From Streptomyces zingiberis (GTDB lineage Bacteria; Actinomycetota; Actinomycetes; Streptomycetales; Streptomycetaceae): 64,000 nucleotides of DNA. The notes beneath the pieces were generated by a model. It did no database searches. It was given only the letters and a program-made list of their open reading frames with translations, and was not told where the DNA came from. Position 1 is the first letter of the stretch. The number at the start of each line of letters is the position of its first letter. Both the position numbers and the translations under genes were made by a program. The DNA lies in contig NZ_JAATEN010000017.1 in assembly GCF_012034935.1 (NCBI RefSeq), positions 62,001-126,000 on the forward strand. Direction: 5' to 3'. Positions 48,208 through 56,319 of this stretch are shown here, piece after piece.

Positions 48208-48843
48208 GGTTACTCCTCGTTCGTGTGTGACGCGCGTTGCGTGCGCGCCATCGGTGGTGTCTGGGGTGCCGGCGCCGTCCATGCGTTCGGCACGGTTCGT
48301 GGCCCCTGTGCGGAGGGAGCCGTGCGTGCCGTGGACGCGAGAGCGTGCGTGTCACGGCGGTGAGCGGTGTGGGAGCGGACGCGCCGGCCGTGCCGGAAGC
48401 GGCGGGTGCCGCTCCGGCCGGCCGGTGTCTCGCCGGCGCCCTGCCCCAGCCTGCCGATTGGGGCGGCGGCTCACGAGGGGGCAGGGCGCCGTGTGCGCGG
48501 TGGGGAAGGCCCCACCCCCACGATCAGGGCCTCCCCCCGCGCCGTGTGCCTCAGCTTACGGAGCGGCCGGGCCGTGACTCGTCCTCCGGCAGTACGAAAC
48601 CGCTGGTACCGGGGGTACGGCACTCCCCCTAAGGGTCTCCACCCGGCGGAGGAGGGCAACTGCCGGGAGGCCCCCTTCCACTTCCGCTCCGCCCTGCGGC
48701 GCGCCCGGTCCCACCAGGGTGAACGACGGCACCGGCCGATCAGGCGGGCGAAAAGGATGCGTAGTACACGGATATCCCCGGGAGCGGACGCCACCCGGAG
48801 GGCGCGGGGCCGCGCCGGCCGGGGACGGCCCCACCGGCCCCAC

Positions 48844-48887
48844 CGGTCCCAGCGGCCGCGGACCGCGGACCGCGGCCGCTGGGACCG
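48844..48887. terminator. 18-bp perfect stem-loop downstream of the AraC-type gene
   Basis: CGGTCCCAGCGGCCGCGG at 48844-48861 pairs exactly with 48870-48887 across an 8-nt loop. It forms part of the 750-bp gap 48208-48957, where I see no supportable gene. Confidence 0.7.
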
Positions 48888-48897
48888 GGCGGGTTGC

Positions 48898-48926
48898 GTC
48901 TTCCCGGCGGAGTCCGCCGGGAAGAC
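48898..48926. terminator. second stem-loop just after the AraC-type gene stop
   Basis: GTCTTCCCGGCGGA and TCCGCCGGGAAGAC are exact complements separated by one base, effectively a 12-bp stem. It starts 32 nt past the stop at 48958 and, with the hairpin at 48844, makes a tandem terminator. Confidence 0.75.
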
Positions 48927-48957
48927 AGGGGACGGCCGCCCCGCCCCTCTCCCCGGC

Positions 48958-49857
48958 TCAGCCGGCGTTCCGCGCGCCTTCGCCGTCCCGCTCCGGCTCC
49001 ACGGGGATCCACAGCTCGGCGTCCGCCGTGGTCCCGTCCGCCGACAGCCGGGTGCGCAGGATCTCCGGCCCGGGCCGGCTCCGGTACGGGTTGGACGGGA
49101 ACCACTGGGTGAACACGTCCCGCCACAGGTACTGGAGCGTGCGCGGGAACTCGCCGGAGCTTTCGAAGACGGCCCAGGCCCCGGCCGGGACGTCGAGCGC
49201 GTCCAGGCCCTCTGGCGCCCCGGCGGCGGTCACCACCGCGTGGTAGTAGTCGAGTCCGGTCCCCTCCGTGCGGTCCTCGGGCGCCGCGGGCAGCCGGTCG
49301 CTGACCCCGACGATCCCGCCGGGCTCCTGGTCCGACAGCTCCTCCAGCCGCCGCAGCGTCTCCGGCGGGATGGACCGGATGAACCCGGCGATCTCCGGGT
49401 TCATCCCCTCGTGCACCAGGGGAACCCGCACCTTCTTCCCCACGACGGCGAACCCGTCCTTCTCCACGATCCGGTACCGCATGCTGCTACTCCCTTCCAC
49501 GATGAGCCGGAAGGACATCCGGGGCTGCGAGCTGAGCACGGCACCACCGCGCCGCGCCTCCCCCGGGCCGACACCGTGGACGGCGCGGAACGCCCGTGCG
49601 AACGCCTCCCCCGAGCCGTAGCCGTGGCGCACCGCGATCTCCAGCAGCGTCCCTCTCCCCGCGAGCACGTCGGCGCCCGCGACGGTCAGCCGCCGGCGCC
49701 GGATGTACTCGGACAGGCCCACCCCGGCGAGCGCGGAGAACAGCCGCCGCAGGTGGTACTCGGACGTCGCGGCGATCCGCGCCAGCTCCGCCGGTTCGAT
49801 CTCCCGGTCGAGGTGGCCCTCGATGTGCTCCATGACCTGGTTGAGCCGCTCCAGCAC
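48958..49857 (-). CDS. AraC-family regulator with GyrI-like effector domain
   Basis: The 299-residue regulator begins VLERLNQVMEHIEGHLDREIEPAELARIAATSEYHLRRLFSALAGVGLSEYIRRRRLTVAGADVL, an AraC DNA-binding domain at the N-terminus. The second HTH is LLEIAVRHGYGSGEAFARAFRAVHGVGP. From about residue 120 a GyrI/BmrR-like small-molecule-binding domain follows (MRYRIVEKDGFAVVGKKVRVPLVHEG through LWIPVE). This arrangement is seen in Rob/SoxS-like multidrug and stress regulators. GTG at 49857 is favoured by GGAAGGGG upstream. Target unknown. Confidence 0.88.
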   Translation of the reverse strand: MLERLNQVMEHIEGHLDREIEPAELARIAATSEYHLRRLFSALAGVGLSEYIRRRRLTVAGADVLAGRGTLLEIAVRHGYGSGEAFARAFRAVHGVGPGEARRGGAVLSSQPRMSFRLIVEGSSSMRYRIVEKDGFAVVGKKVRVPLVHEGMNPEIAGFIRSIPPETLRRLEELSDQEPGGIVGVSDRLPAAPEDRTEGTGLDYYHAVVTAAGAPEGLDALDVPAGAWAVFESSGEFPRTLQYLWRDVFTQWFPSNPYRSRPGPEILRTRLSADGTTADAELWIPVEPERDGEGARNAG

Positions 49858-50238
49858 CCCGGTCCCCTTCCTTCTGACCCGTCCCACGCTAGGAAGCGGC
49901 CACCCCACCGCACCCGACTTCCTGTGCCCGATCGGATCGGGCAGGCCCGGGCCGGATCAGGACCCGGCCCGGGGGCGCGTGCCCCTCGGGCAGGAGTCGG
50001 GGGAGCGCCGCCCGGGCGGTGGGGCCGGTCCTCCCGGAAACGTGGGTCGCACAGTGCGCGTATCCGCCCGGAACCGTCGCTCCCCACCGGCGCGGGGGCC
50101 CCGGCGGCGATCAGGAAGGATCTCAGGGGTGGTGACCGGCGGGGACACGGGGACCGCGGCGCCCGGCGGGGTGGCCTCCGCCGGGGAGGCGGCCGGGACG
50201 GCCCACGGGCGCCCCGCCGCCTCACGCGGGTGGAGCCC

Positions 50239-50766
50239 TCAGCCGGCGTCGATCGTCAGCCGCTCCGGCAGACCGCCGGTGACCAGGGTGACGAGAGCGG
50301 CGTCGATGCTGTGCCCCAGGAACCAGTCACCGGTGTGGTCCAGCCCGTAGACCCGGCCCTCGGGGTCGACGGCCACCACCCGGCCGCCGCCCGGCGCGTC
50401 CGCCCCTGGCTCCGGCGACTCCTCGCCCAGCGGGCAGATCTCCGTGCCCAGCGCCCGCCCGAGGTCGGAGAGGGTACGGGCCAGATGGAGGCCGCACAGC
50501 GGGTCGACGAGGAACGGGGTGGGCGCGAGCTGCCGCCCGGGGCCGGGACCGGCGATCCGCAGCCCGCCGAACTCCGCCCACACCTCGACGGCCGCCGGGA
50601 ACACCCGGTGGCGGTGGCCGCCGGGCGACTCATGGGCACGGAGCCCGTCGGCCCACACCTCGGCCTGCCTGATGTCCCACCGGCCCGGGTGCCAGCCGGA
50701 CTCCCGCAGCGCCGCCTCGACGGCGACGGGGAACCGGTCGGAGGCCGTACGGTCGAACGCGCGCAC
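50239..50766 (-). CDS. SUKH-3 family immunity-type protein
   Basis: The 175-residue protein RAFDRTASDRFPVAVEAALRESGWHPGRWDIRQAEVWADGLR, then FPAAVEVWAEFGGLRIAGPGPG, FLVDPL, and VYGLDHTGDWFLGHSIDAALVTLVTGGLPERL matches SUKH-3, a branch of the SMI1/KNR4 superfamily. Such proteins usually neutralise a nucleic-acid-targeting toxin encoded next to them. The GTG start lies one base after the stop of the deaminase gene, with GGGAG just before, so translation is coupled. The pairing is inferred from adjacency. Confidence 0.85.
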   Translation of the reverse strand: MRAFDRTASDRFPVAVEAALRESGWHPGRWDIRQAEVWADGLRAHESPGGHRHRVFPAAVEVWAEFGGLRIAGPGPGRQLAPTPFLVDPLCGLHLARTLSDLGRALGTEICPLGEESPEPGADAPGGGRVVAVDPEGRVYGLDHTGDWFLGHSIDAALVTLVTGGLPERLTIDAG

Positions 50767-50767
50767 C

Positions 50768-51295
50768 TCAGCTCCCGTCCCCGGCGGACGCCGCCGCCGG
50801 ATCGACCGCGCGTACGCCGAAGTGGTCCAGGAGGAGCCGGCAGGAGCGGCACGGAGCCGCGTAGCGGCCGTGCCAGGGGTCACCGGCCTCGCGGATGTGC
50901 CGGGCCGTCAGCTTCGCCTGCTTCAGCGCCTTCCGGGCCTCGCCGTGGGTGAGGGGGCGGCGGGCGGCGCGCTTGCTCCGGGCGGCCTCGACGGCGGTGA
51001 GATGGCGGGAGAGCAGCAGCGCCTCCGCGCAGCGCCCGGTGAATCGTTCACGCTCGGCGGTGCCGAGCCGGTCGAGGAAGTCCCGCACCAGGGGGTGGAG
51101 GACGGGCGGGAGATCACCGCGCCCGGCCGTGGCCGTGAGGGTCTGCCCGCGCACCGACAGCGCCGCGGCGACCGCGGGGAGGATGCCGTCCCGGCGGTGG
51201 CGGAGCAGGGGCGGGCGGCCGACGCCGCCGGTGCTCCGCCAGCTCAGGCGCGGGTCGCCCGGCAGTCTTGCCGGAAGGTCCTGGGTGGCGCTCAT
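50768..51295 (-). CDS. YwqJ-like deaminase-fold protein (putative toxin or effector)
   Basis: This 175-residue protein has the two zinc motifs of the cytidine-deaminase fold in the YwqJ-like variant: C89-A-E91 in FTGRCAEALLLSRHL and P148-C149-R-S-C152 in GRYAAPCRSCRLLLDHFGV. The N-terminal region contains GILPAVAAALSVRGQTLTATA, the first beta strands. There is no secretion domain or large N-terminal repeat region, so it is a stand-alone domain. It is immediately upstream of and coupled to SUKH-3. ATG at 51295 has GGAGGGG upstream. Whether it deaminates nucleic acid or a nucleotide is not known. Confidence 0.8.
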   Translation of the reverse strand: MSATQDLPARLPGDPRLSWRSTGGVGRPPLLRHRRDGILPAVAAALSVRGQTLTATAGRGDLPPVLHPLVRDFLDRLGTAERERFTGRCAEALLLSRHLTAVEAARSKRAARRPLTHGEARKALKQAKLTARHIREAGDPWHGRYAAPCRSCRLLLDHFGVRAVDPAAASAGDGS

Positions 51296-51780
51296 GCGGT
51301 GGGTCCCCTCCTGTGCAATCCCCCTCGTTGCGGGGACAGCCTGCCAAACGCCCGGGGAAACCGGAAAGTCCCGCGGACGCCCTCCGCGCGTCGCCCCACC
51401 GCAGGTCACCGCCGCGTGACAACTCGTCACGCAAGGACGGCGGACCCCCGAAAGGGTGATCCGAAGCGGCCGTGGAACGGAAGGGCGGACGGCCGGCGAA
51501 CAGGAGTACGGAAAGGGGTGGCACTTCGCACCGGTCTCCGGCCCACCGGTCGAGTGGGATACGTCACACCGGCCCCTCGCCGGGGCCCTCGCTTCACGCT
51601 CCGTCGCCTGGTTCCGCCCGTCGGAACAGCGGCGGAATTCGCCCAATCGGCCTACTGCTGGCCGGCAGGGCCCGGGGCGGGTACGGGCGGCGCCGCCGGC
51701 GGGCCCCTCCTGGACCGCACCCCTCCCGGACGGCCCACGGCCCGCCCTCCCGGACGGCCCACGGCCGCGCCGGGCCGGAA

Positions 51781-51824
51781 CGACCGGGCGGGGCAGGGCC
51801 GCACGCTCCTGCCCCGCCCGGTCG
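51781..51824. terminator. terminator hairpin downstream of eshA
   Basis: CGACCGGGCGGGGCAGG at 51781-51797 pairs perfectly (17 bp) with 51808-51824, 15 nt past the eshA stop. The rest of the gap 51296-51838 includes a duplicated CCCTCCCGGACGGCCCACGGCC around 51720-51770 and no supportable gene. Confidence 0.8.
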
Positions 51825-51838
51825 CGATCGGCCCCGGC

Positions 51839-53251
51839 TCAGCCCCAGTGGCCGAGCTCCACGTTCTCCAGGACGCCGAGGGCGTCGGGCACCAGGACGG
51901 CCGCCGAGTAGTAGACGCTGACCAGGTAGGAGATGATCGCCTGCTCGCTGATGCCCATGAAGCGGACGGACAGGCTCGGCTCGATCTCGTCCGGGATGCC
52001 GCTCTGCCGGAGCCCGACCACCCCCGAGTCCGCCTCGCCCGTGCGCATGCAGATGATCGAGCTGGTACGGGTGGAGGAGACCGGGATCTTGTTGCAGGGG
52101 AAGATCGGGATGCCGCGCCAGGCGGGCACCCGGTGCCCCTCCACCTCCACCGGCTCCGGGTAGAGACCCCGCCGGTTGCACTCGCGGCCGAAGGCGGCGA
52201 TCGCCTTGGGGTGCGCGAGGAACAGCCGGGAGCCGCGCCGCCGGCTGAGGAGTTCGTCCAGGTCGTCGGGGCCGGGCACCCCGTGGTGCGGCTGGATCCG
52301 CTGGTCGTACTCGCAGTTGTGGAGCAGGCCGAACTCCCGGTTGTTGATCAGCTCGTGCTCCTGGCGCTCCTTCAGCGCCTCAACGGTCAGCCGCAGTTGC
52401 TGCTCGGTCTGGTTCATCGGCTTGTTGAAGAGGTCGGCCACCCGGCTGTGGATCCGCAGCACGGTCTGGGCCACGCTCAGCTCGTACTCGCGCGGGGCGC
52501 CCTCGTAGTCCACGAACGTGCGCGGCAGCACCGGTTCCCCGTCGTGCCCGGCCACCAGGTCGATGTCGGCCTCGCCGCTCCGGTTGGTGGGCCGCTCGCT
52601 CCCGGTGGGGACCCGCGCCAGCTGTTCCCGCAGCGAGTCGGAGCGCTCGGCCAGGGTCCGGATGTCGTCCCGGGAGAGGACCAGGACGGTGCAGTGCGTC
52701 AGCGCGCGGGCCGTGCACTCCCGGATGGCCTCCTCGGCGCCGAGGGCCTCGTGCCCGAAGTACGCCCCGTCCGCCAGCACGCCCAGGACGGCGTCCTCCC
52801 CGTAGGGTCCCGGGCCGACCTTCTCCACCTTGCCGTGCGCCAGCAGGAACACCTCGTCCGCCTCGGCGCCGAAGGAGGTGAGGACCTCACCCGGCTCGTA
52901 CTCCCGCTGCCGGCAGCGCCGGGCCAGCTCGGCGAGGACCTCCTCGTCCCCGTAGCCGCGCAGGGCGGGGAGTTCGGCCAGCTCGGCGGGGACCACGTCG
53001 ACGCGGTCACCGGTCTTGACGAAGGTCACCCGACCGTCACCGAGCGCGTAGCTCAGCCGGCGGTTGACCCGGTAGGCACCGCCCTGCACGTCCACCCAGG
53101 GCAGGGTCCGCAGCAGCCAGCGGGAACTGATCCCCTGCATCTGCGGTTCCGACTTGGTGGTGGTCGCCAGGTTCCGCGCGGCGGACGGCGCCAGGCTCTG
53201 GCGGCCGCCTCCCTGGTCCGTGAGGTTCTCCGTACCCGCTTCGACCGACAT
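51839..53251 (-). CDS. eshA: EshA: family 2B encapsulin shell protein with cyclic-nucleotide-binding domain
   Basis: The 470-residue protein matches Streptomyces EshA. A disordered N-terminal arm (1-35) and a capsid-like segment (RWLLRTLPWVDVQGGAYRVNRRL) precede an inserted cNMP-type domain at about 85-205. Its binding-cassette region reads AYFGHEALGAEEAIRECTARA, with R177 but without the canonical FGE. The C-terminal half continues the HK97-like shell fold (TFVDYEGAPREYELSVAQTVLRIHSRVADLFNKPMNQTEQQLRLTVEALKERQEHELINN...). It ends in ISEQAIISYLVSVYYSAAVLVPDALGVLENVEL. It is not a Crp/Fnr regulator: no HTH follows the domain. ATG 53251 has GAGGGAG upstream. It lies downstream of geoA on the same strand. 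Confidence 0.88.
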   Translation of the reverse strand: MSVEAGTENLTDQGGGRQSLAPSAARNLATTTKSEPQMQGISSRWLLRTLPWVDVQGGAYRVNRRLSYALGDGRVTFVKTGDRVDVVPAELAELPALRGYGDEEVLAELARRCRQREYEPGEVLTSFGAEADEVFLLAHGKVEKVGPGPYGEDAVLGVLADGAYFGHEALGAEEAIRECTARALTHCTVLVLSRDDIRTLAERSDSLREQLARVPTGSERPTNRSGEADIDLVAGHDGEPVLPRTFVDYEGAPREYELSVAQTVLRIHSRVADLFNKPMNQTEQQLRLTVEALKERQEHELINNREFGLLHNCEYDQRIQPHHGVPGPDDLDELLSRRRGSRLFLAHPKAIAAFGRECNRRGLYPEPVEVEGHRVPAWRGIPIFPCNKIPVSSTRTSSIICMRTGEADSGVVGLRQSGIPDEIEPSLSVRFMGISEQAIISYLVSVYYSAAVLVPDALGVLENVELGHWG

Positions 53252-53340
53252 GTGTGGCGTCTCCCTCGTTTTCTGTGACGTACATGACCCATAGGGCCTG
53301 TATGGCCCGCACCAGCCCATACGGCCCATCCGGCCCATCC

Positions 53341-53414
53341 GGCCTGTACAGCTGGTGCGACCGGTGTGGCTGATGCGGCCGGTACAGGCCATGGGGGCCG
53401 CACGGCCCCCATGG
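53341..53414. promoter_or_regulatory. nested inverted repeats in the geoA-eshA intergenic region
   Basis: GGCCTGTAC at 53341-53349 pairs with GTACAGGCC at 53382-53390. Immediately beside it CCATGGGGGCCG at 53389-53400 pairs perfectly with CGGCCCCCATGG at 53403-53414 with a 2-nt loop. Several copies of GGCCCATCC-like words lie next to them at 53318-53342. They sit between the geoA stop (53531) and the eshA start (53251). They may be a terminator, an attenuator or a regulator site. Confidence 0.6.
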
Positions 53415-53530
53415 GCCATGCGGCTCATACCGTCAATGCGTCTGAAAAGCCGTTAATCAGGCTTGTCATGAAAAGACTGGCAGGTGGTGGCACCGCCCGG
53501 CCATTACTCGAACGAGTGGGGTTGAGTTCC

Positions 53531-56161
53531 TCACCGGGCGGGCAAGGGCGGCGCGTCCGGCCGGTCCGCCCGCCGCGTGAGCGGCAGAACGGGCACGCCG
53601 GGCGCCTGGAACTCCCGTGCGCCCCCGTCCGGTCCGGCCCCGTCCGGCGCGGGGTGCCGCGGGTCCGGAGAGCCTGACCGGAACGGCAGGGGTGCCGCCG
53701 GGGGCGCCGGAACCGGCGAAGTGACCGCGGCTCCCCGGCCCACCGGGACTCCGGCGGTGACGGGAGCCCCGGCGGCGGCCGGCGCCTCCGCACGCGGCCG
53801 GGCGAGCAGTTCCGGGACGCGCGCCGCCGCCGTCCCCAGCCCGGTGGGCCCATACGGGAGGGCGCCGGTGCCCGGCCCGGCCGCGGCCACGGGGCGCCGC
53901 AGCTCGGCCTCCTCGTAGCGGTGGCAGCCGCGGTGCCAGCGGAGGATGCCGGCGAGCCACTGCTCCAGCTCCCGCGCCCGGCCGCGCAGCGTCTCCCGCA
54001 CCTCCTCGTCGAGACGCGACCGTTCGAACAGCTCCGGCAGCTCGGTGGCGACGACGTACTCGAACTCGCGCATCCGGGCCGTCATCAGATCGGCGACCAG
54101 GCGCAGGGCGTCGTCGCTGCCGCAGCCGAAGAAGTCCTGGACGACGAGGACCGCGTTGTGGACCTCCCCCTCGAACTCGATCTCCTTGCGGAAGGAGAAC
54201 AGGTCGTTGAGGAGGCAGGCGTAGTCGGCGGCGGCGTTCTCCATCGCCCGCACCGGGCGGTTGTGGTGGACCTCCTCAGGAACGGTGCGCCCGTGGGAGA
54301 GGCGGGAGAGGCTCATGGTGAACTCGGCGCCGAAGGTCTTGCGCCGCATCTCGATGTAGTCCACCGGGTCGGGGACACGGTTCTCCGCCGTGTTGCCCAG
54401 CTCCCACAGCCAGCTGCCCGTCATCTCCTCGACGGTGCTGCGGAACGCGCTGCGGGCCCCGGCCGTCATCGGGCCGGTGGTGCGGCACCACAGGTCCGCC
54501 AGGCCCCGCTCCAGCGCGTTCATCGCCACCGGTACCGGCTCGTGGTCGGAGAGCGGCATGAACGCGCCCAGCCGCTCCGTGCAGACCTTGGCGCCGGCGA
54601 GGTCCGCGCGGCGGCCGAACACGACCGGGTAGTAGTCGTCGCCGTAGGTGCCCCAGGTGAGCCAGCCCGTGGTCAGGTCGAGTTCGCGCGGGGAGGCGTC
54701 CGGGTGGATGCCCGCGGAGCAGAGCGCGAAGTCGAAGGCGCGCAGCTTGTGTTCGTCCCAGATCGCCGGTCCGGGCAGGCCGGGGACCGGTTCCAGCATC
54801 CCCACCGTGCGGGCCCAGCCGACGACGTTCTCCCGGGCCCGGTCCAGATGCGGGCTGAGACCGGTGGTGAACGGCATGTACAGCTCGGGCAGGTCCACCG
54901 GCCCCACCCGCCGGAACGGGGGGTGGCTGTGGCTGCGCAGCCGCCGCGGGAGGGTGGCGGCCACCGAGGACAGCGCGGTCACCAGGCTCGCCGCGGAGGT
55001 CCCCGGGCCGGCCGGGCCGTACGGCACGGCGGGCGGGACGGCGGGCACGGCCGCGGGGCCGTCCGCGCCGCCCGGGTGCGGGGCGCCCTCGGCCCCCTCG
55101 GCCGCCTCGGCCGCCTCGGGCCCCTCGGCTCGTTCGGCTCGTTCGGTGGCCCCGTTCATGTAGCGGCTGGAGCGCATGTGCCAGGCGTGGCCGCCGGACT
55201 GCCAGTCCTGGAGCCCCTTGGCGTAGGCGAGGACGGCGGCGCAGGCGGGCGGCGGCAGGGCGTGTTCCACGAACAGCGGGCCGAGCTCCGTCAGCACGGT
55301 GTGCTCGAACTGCTGGAGCCGCGAGGTGAGCAGGTCGTTCACGGCGTCGGCGGCCTGCTGCGTGGCACAGCCGAGGAAGTGCTCGAAGACGAGCACCCCG
55401 TTGGAGAGTTCGCCCTCCTGCTCGACCTCCCGCTGGTAGGAGAAGAGATCGTTCCGCAGGTGCACCGCGTCGGCGAAGGTGTCCCGCAGGACACGCAGCG
55501 GGCGGGTGTGGGCCACCGGTTCGGGCACCTCCGCGCCCGTGGCGTACTCCACGAGCCCGGCGGACCAGGGCGCGCCACCCACCTTGCGGCGCATCTCGAC
55601 GTACTCCAGCGGGTTGGCGATCCGGCCGTCGGCGATGTTGCGCAGCTCCCACAGCGACTCGTCGAGGAGGTGGCGGGTGCTCGTCGCGAAACGGCGGCGC
55701 CAGGCGGGCGACATGGCCGGCACGGTCCGCGCCCACAGGTCGGCCAGACCGCGCTCGACCGGGTTCTCCGGACGCGGGGGCGGCTCCCCGGGGCCCGTGG
55801 CACCCGGCGGCCCCGGCTCCACCGGCATGAAGGCGGGCAGCCGGTCGAGGTAGGCGCGGGCGCCCTCGATGTCCTGGCCGTGCTTGAACCGCAGGAGGAA
55901 GTCGTCGTCGAAGAAGAAGACCCACACGTACCACTCGGTGACGAGGGAGAGCTTCGCGGCCGGGGTGTCGGGGTGGGTGTGGGCGCAGAGCAGGGCGTAG
56001 TCGTGGGCGTCGTGGTCCCGCTCGTCCCAGACGCCTGAGCCGTCGAGCATGCCCATGGCCCGGGCCCAGGCGCGGGATTCCTCCCGCGCGGTCTCCAGAT
56101 GGGGGTTGAGCCGCGCCGGGTACGGCTCGTAGAACTGCGGCAGCCGGAAGGGCTGTGACAC
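53531..56161 (-). CDS. geoA: geosmin synthase, long form with extended linker and C-terminal tail
   Basis: The 876-residue bifunctional terpene cyclase turns farnesyl diphosphate into germacradienol (N-terminal domain) and then geosmin (C-terminal domain). N-terminal metal motifs: D85-D-D-F-L and N237-DLFSYQRE. C-terminal: D508-D-Y-Y and N652-DLFSFRKE. Linker 338-415 and tail 752-876 are Pro/Ala/Gly-rich, making it about 150 residues longer than the roughly 726-residue S. coelicolor enzyme. Each carries a PYGP-x-G-x-GT-x-AA motif (380-391 and 769-779). Start is GTG 56161 with GGAG upstream. It precedes eshA with a 279-bp gap, and a DUF4239 gene lies upstream on the same strand. Confidence 0.95.
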   Translation of the reverse strand: MSQPFRLPQFYEPYPARLNPHLETAREESRAWARAMGMLDGSGVWDERDHDAHDYALLCAHTHPDTPAAKLSLVTEWYVWVFFFDDDFLLRFKHGQDIEGARAYLDRLPAFMPVEPGPPGATGPGEPPPRPENPVERGLADLWARTVPAMSPAWRRRFATSTRHLLDESLWELRNIADGRIANPLEYVEMRRKVGGAPWSAGLVEYATGAEVPEPVAHTRPLRVLRDTFADAVHLRNDLFSYQREVEQEGELSNGVLVFEHFLGCATQQAADAVNDLLTSRLQQFEHTVLTELGPLFVEHALPPPACAAVLAYAKGLQDWQSGGHAWHMRSSRYMNGATERAERAEGPEAAEAAEGAEGAPHPGGADGPAAVPAVPPAVPYGPAGPGTSAASLVTALSSVAATLPRRLRSHSHPPFRRVGPVDLPELYMPFTTGLSPHLDRARENVVGWARTVGMLEPVPGLPGPAIWDEHKLRAFDFALCSAGIHPDASPRELDLTTGWLTWGTYGDDYYPVVFGRRADLAGAKVCTERLGAFMPLSDHEPVPVAMNALERGLADLWCRTTGPMTAGARSAFRSTVEEMTGSWLWELGNTAENRVPDPVDYIEMRRKTFGAEFTMSLSRLSHGRTVPEEVHHNRPVRAMENAAADYACLLNDLFSFRKEIEFEGEVHNAVLVVQDFFGCGSDDALRLVADLMTARMREFEYVVATELPELFERSRLDEEVRETLRGRARELEQWLAGILRWHRGCHRYEEAELRRPVAAAGPGTGALPYGPTGLGTAAARVPELLARPRAEAPAAAGAPVTAGVPVGRGAAVTSPVPAPPAAPLPFRSGSPDPRHPAPDGAGPDGGAREFQAPGVPVLPLTRRADRPDAPPLPAR

Positions 56162-56319
56162 CGTCGGATTCTCCGTTCTCCTGCGAGGGGTTCACTGCTC
56201 GGGGTGCGGGGTGCGGGGTTCCGGGTTCGGGACTCAGGGGTTCGGTGTGGGCGGCGGCGCGGACGTGGGCCCGCCGGTCCGGTGCGCGGGGCGTGCCGGG
56301 GCGGCCTCGTGGCGCGAGG

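Noticed and set aside
48208..48957. Small gene (for example 48471-48794 on the minus strand)
   Set aside because: Arg-rich composition, no ribosome-binding site and overlap with hairpins; treated as intergenic.
51839..53251. EshA as a Crp/Fnr transcription regulator
   Set aside because: A cyclic-nucleotide-type domain is present, but it is inserted within a larger protein and no helix-turn-helix follows. The remaining 260 residues fit the EshA shell family.
53252..53428. N-terminal extension of EshA from an upstream start at 53428
   Set aside because: The extra 59 residues come from GGCCCAT repeats (GRMGRMGRMG). The ATG at 53251 has an excellent ribosome-binding site.
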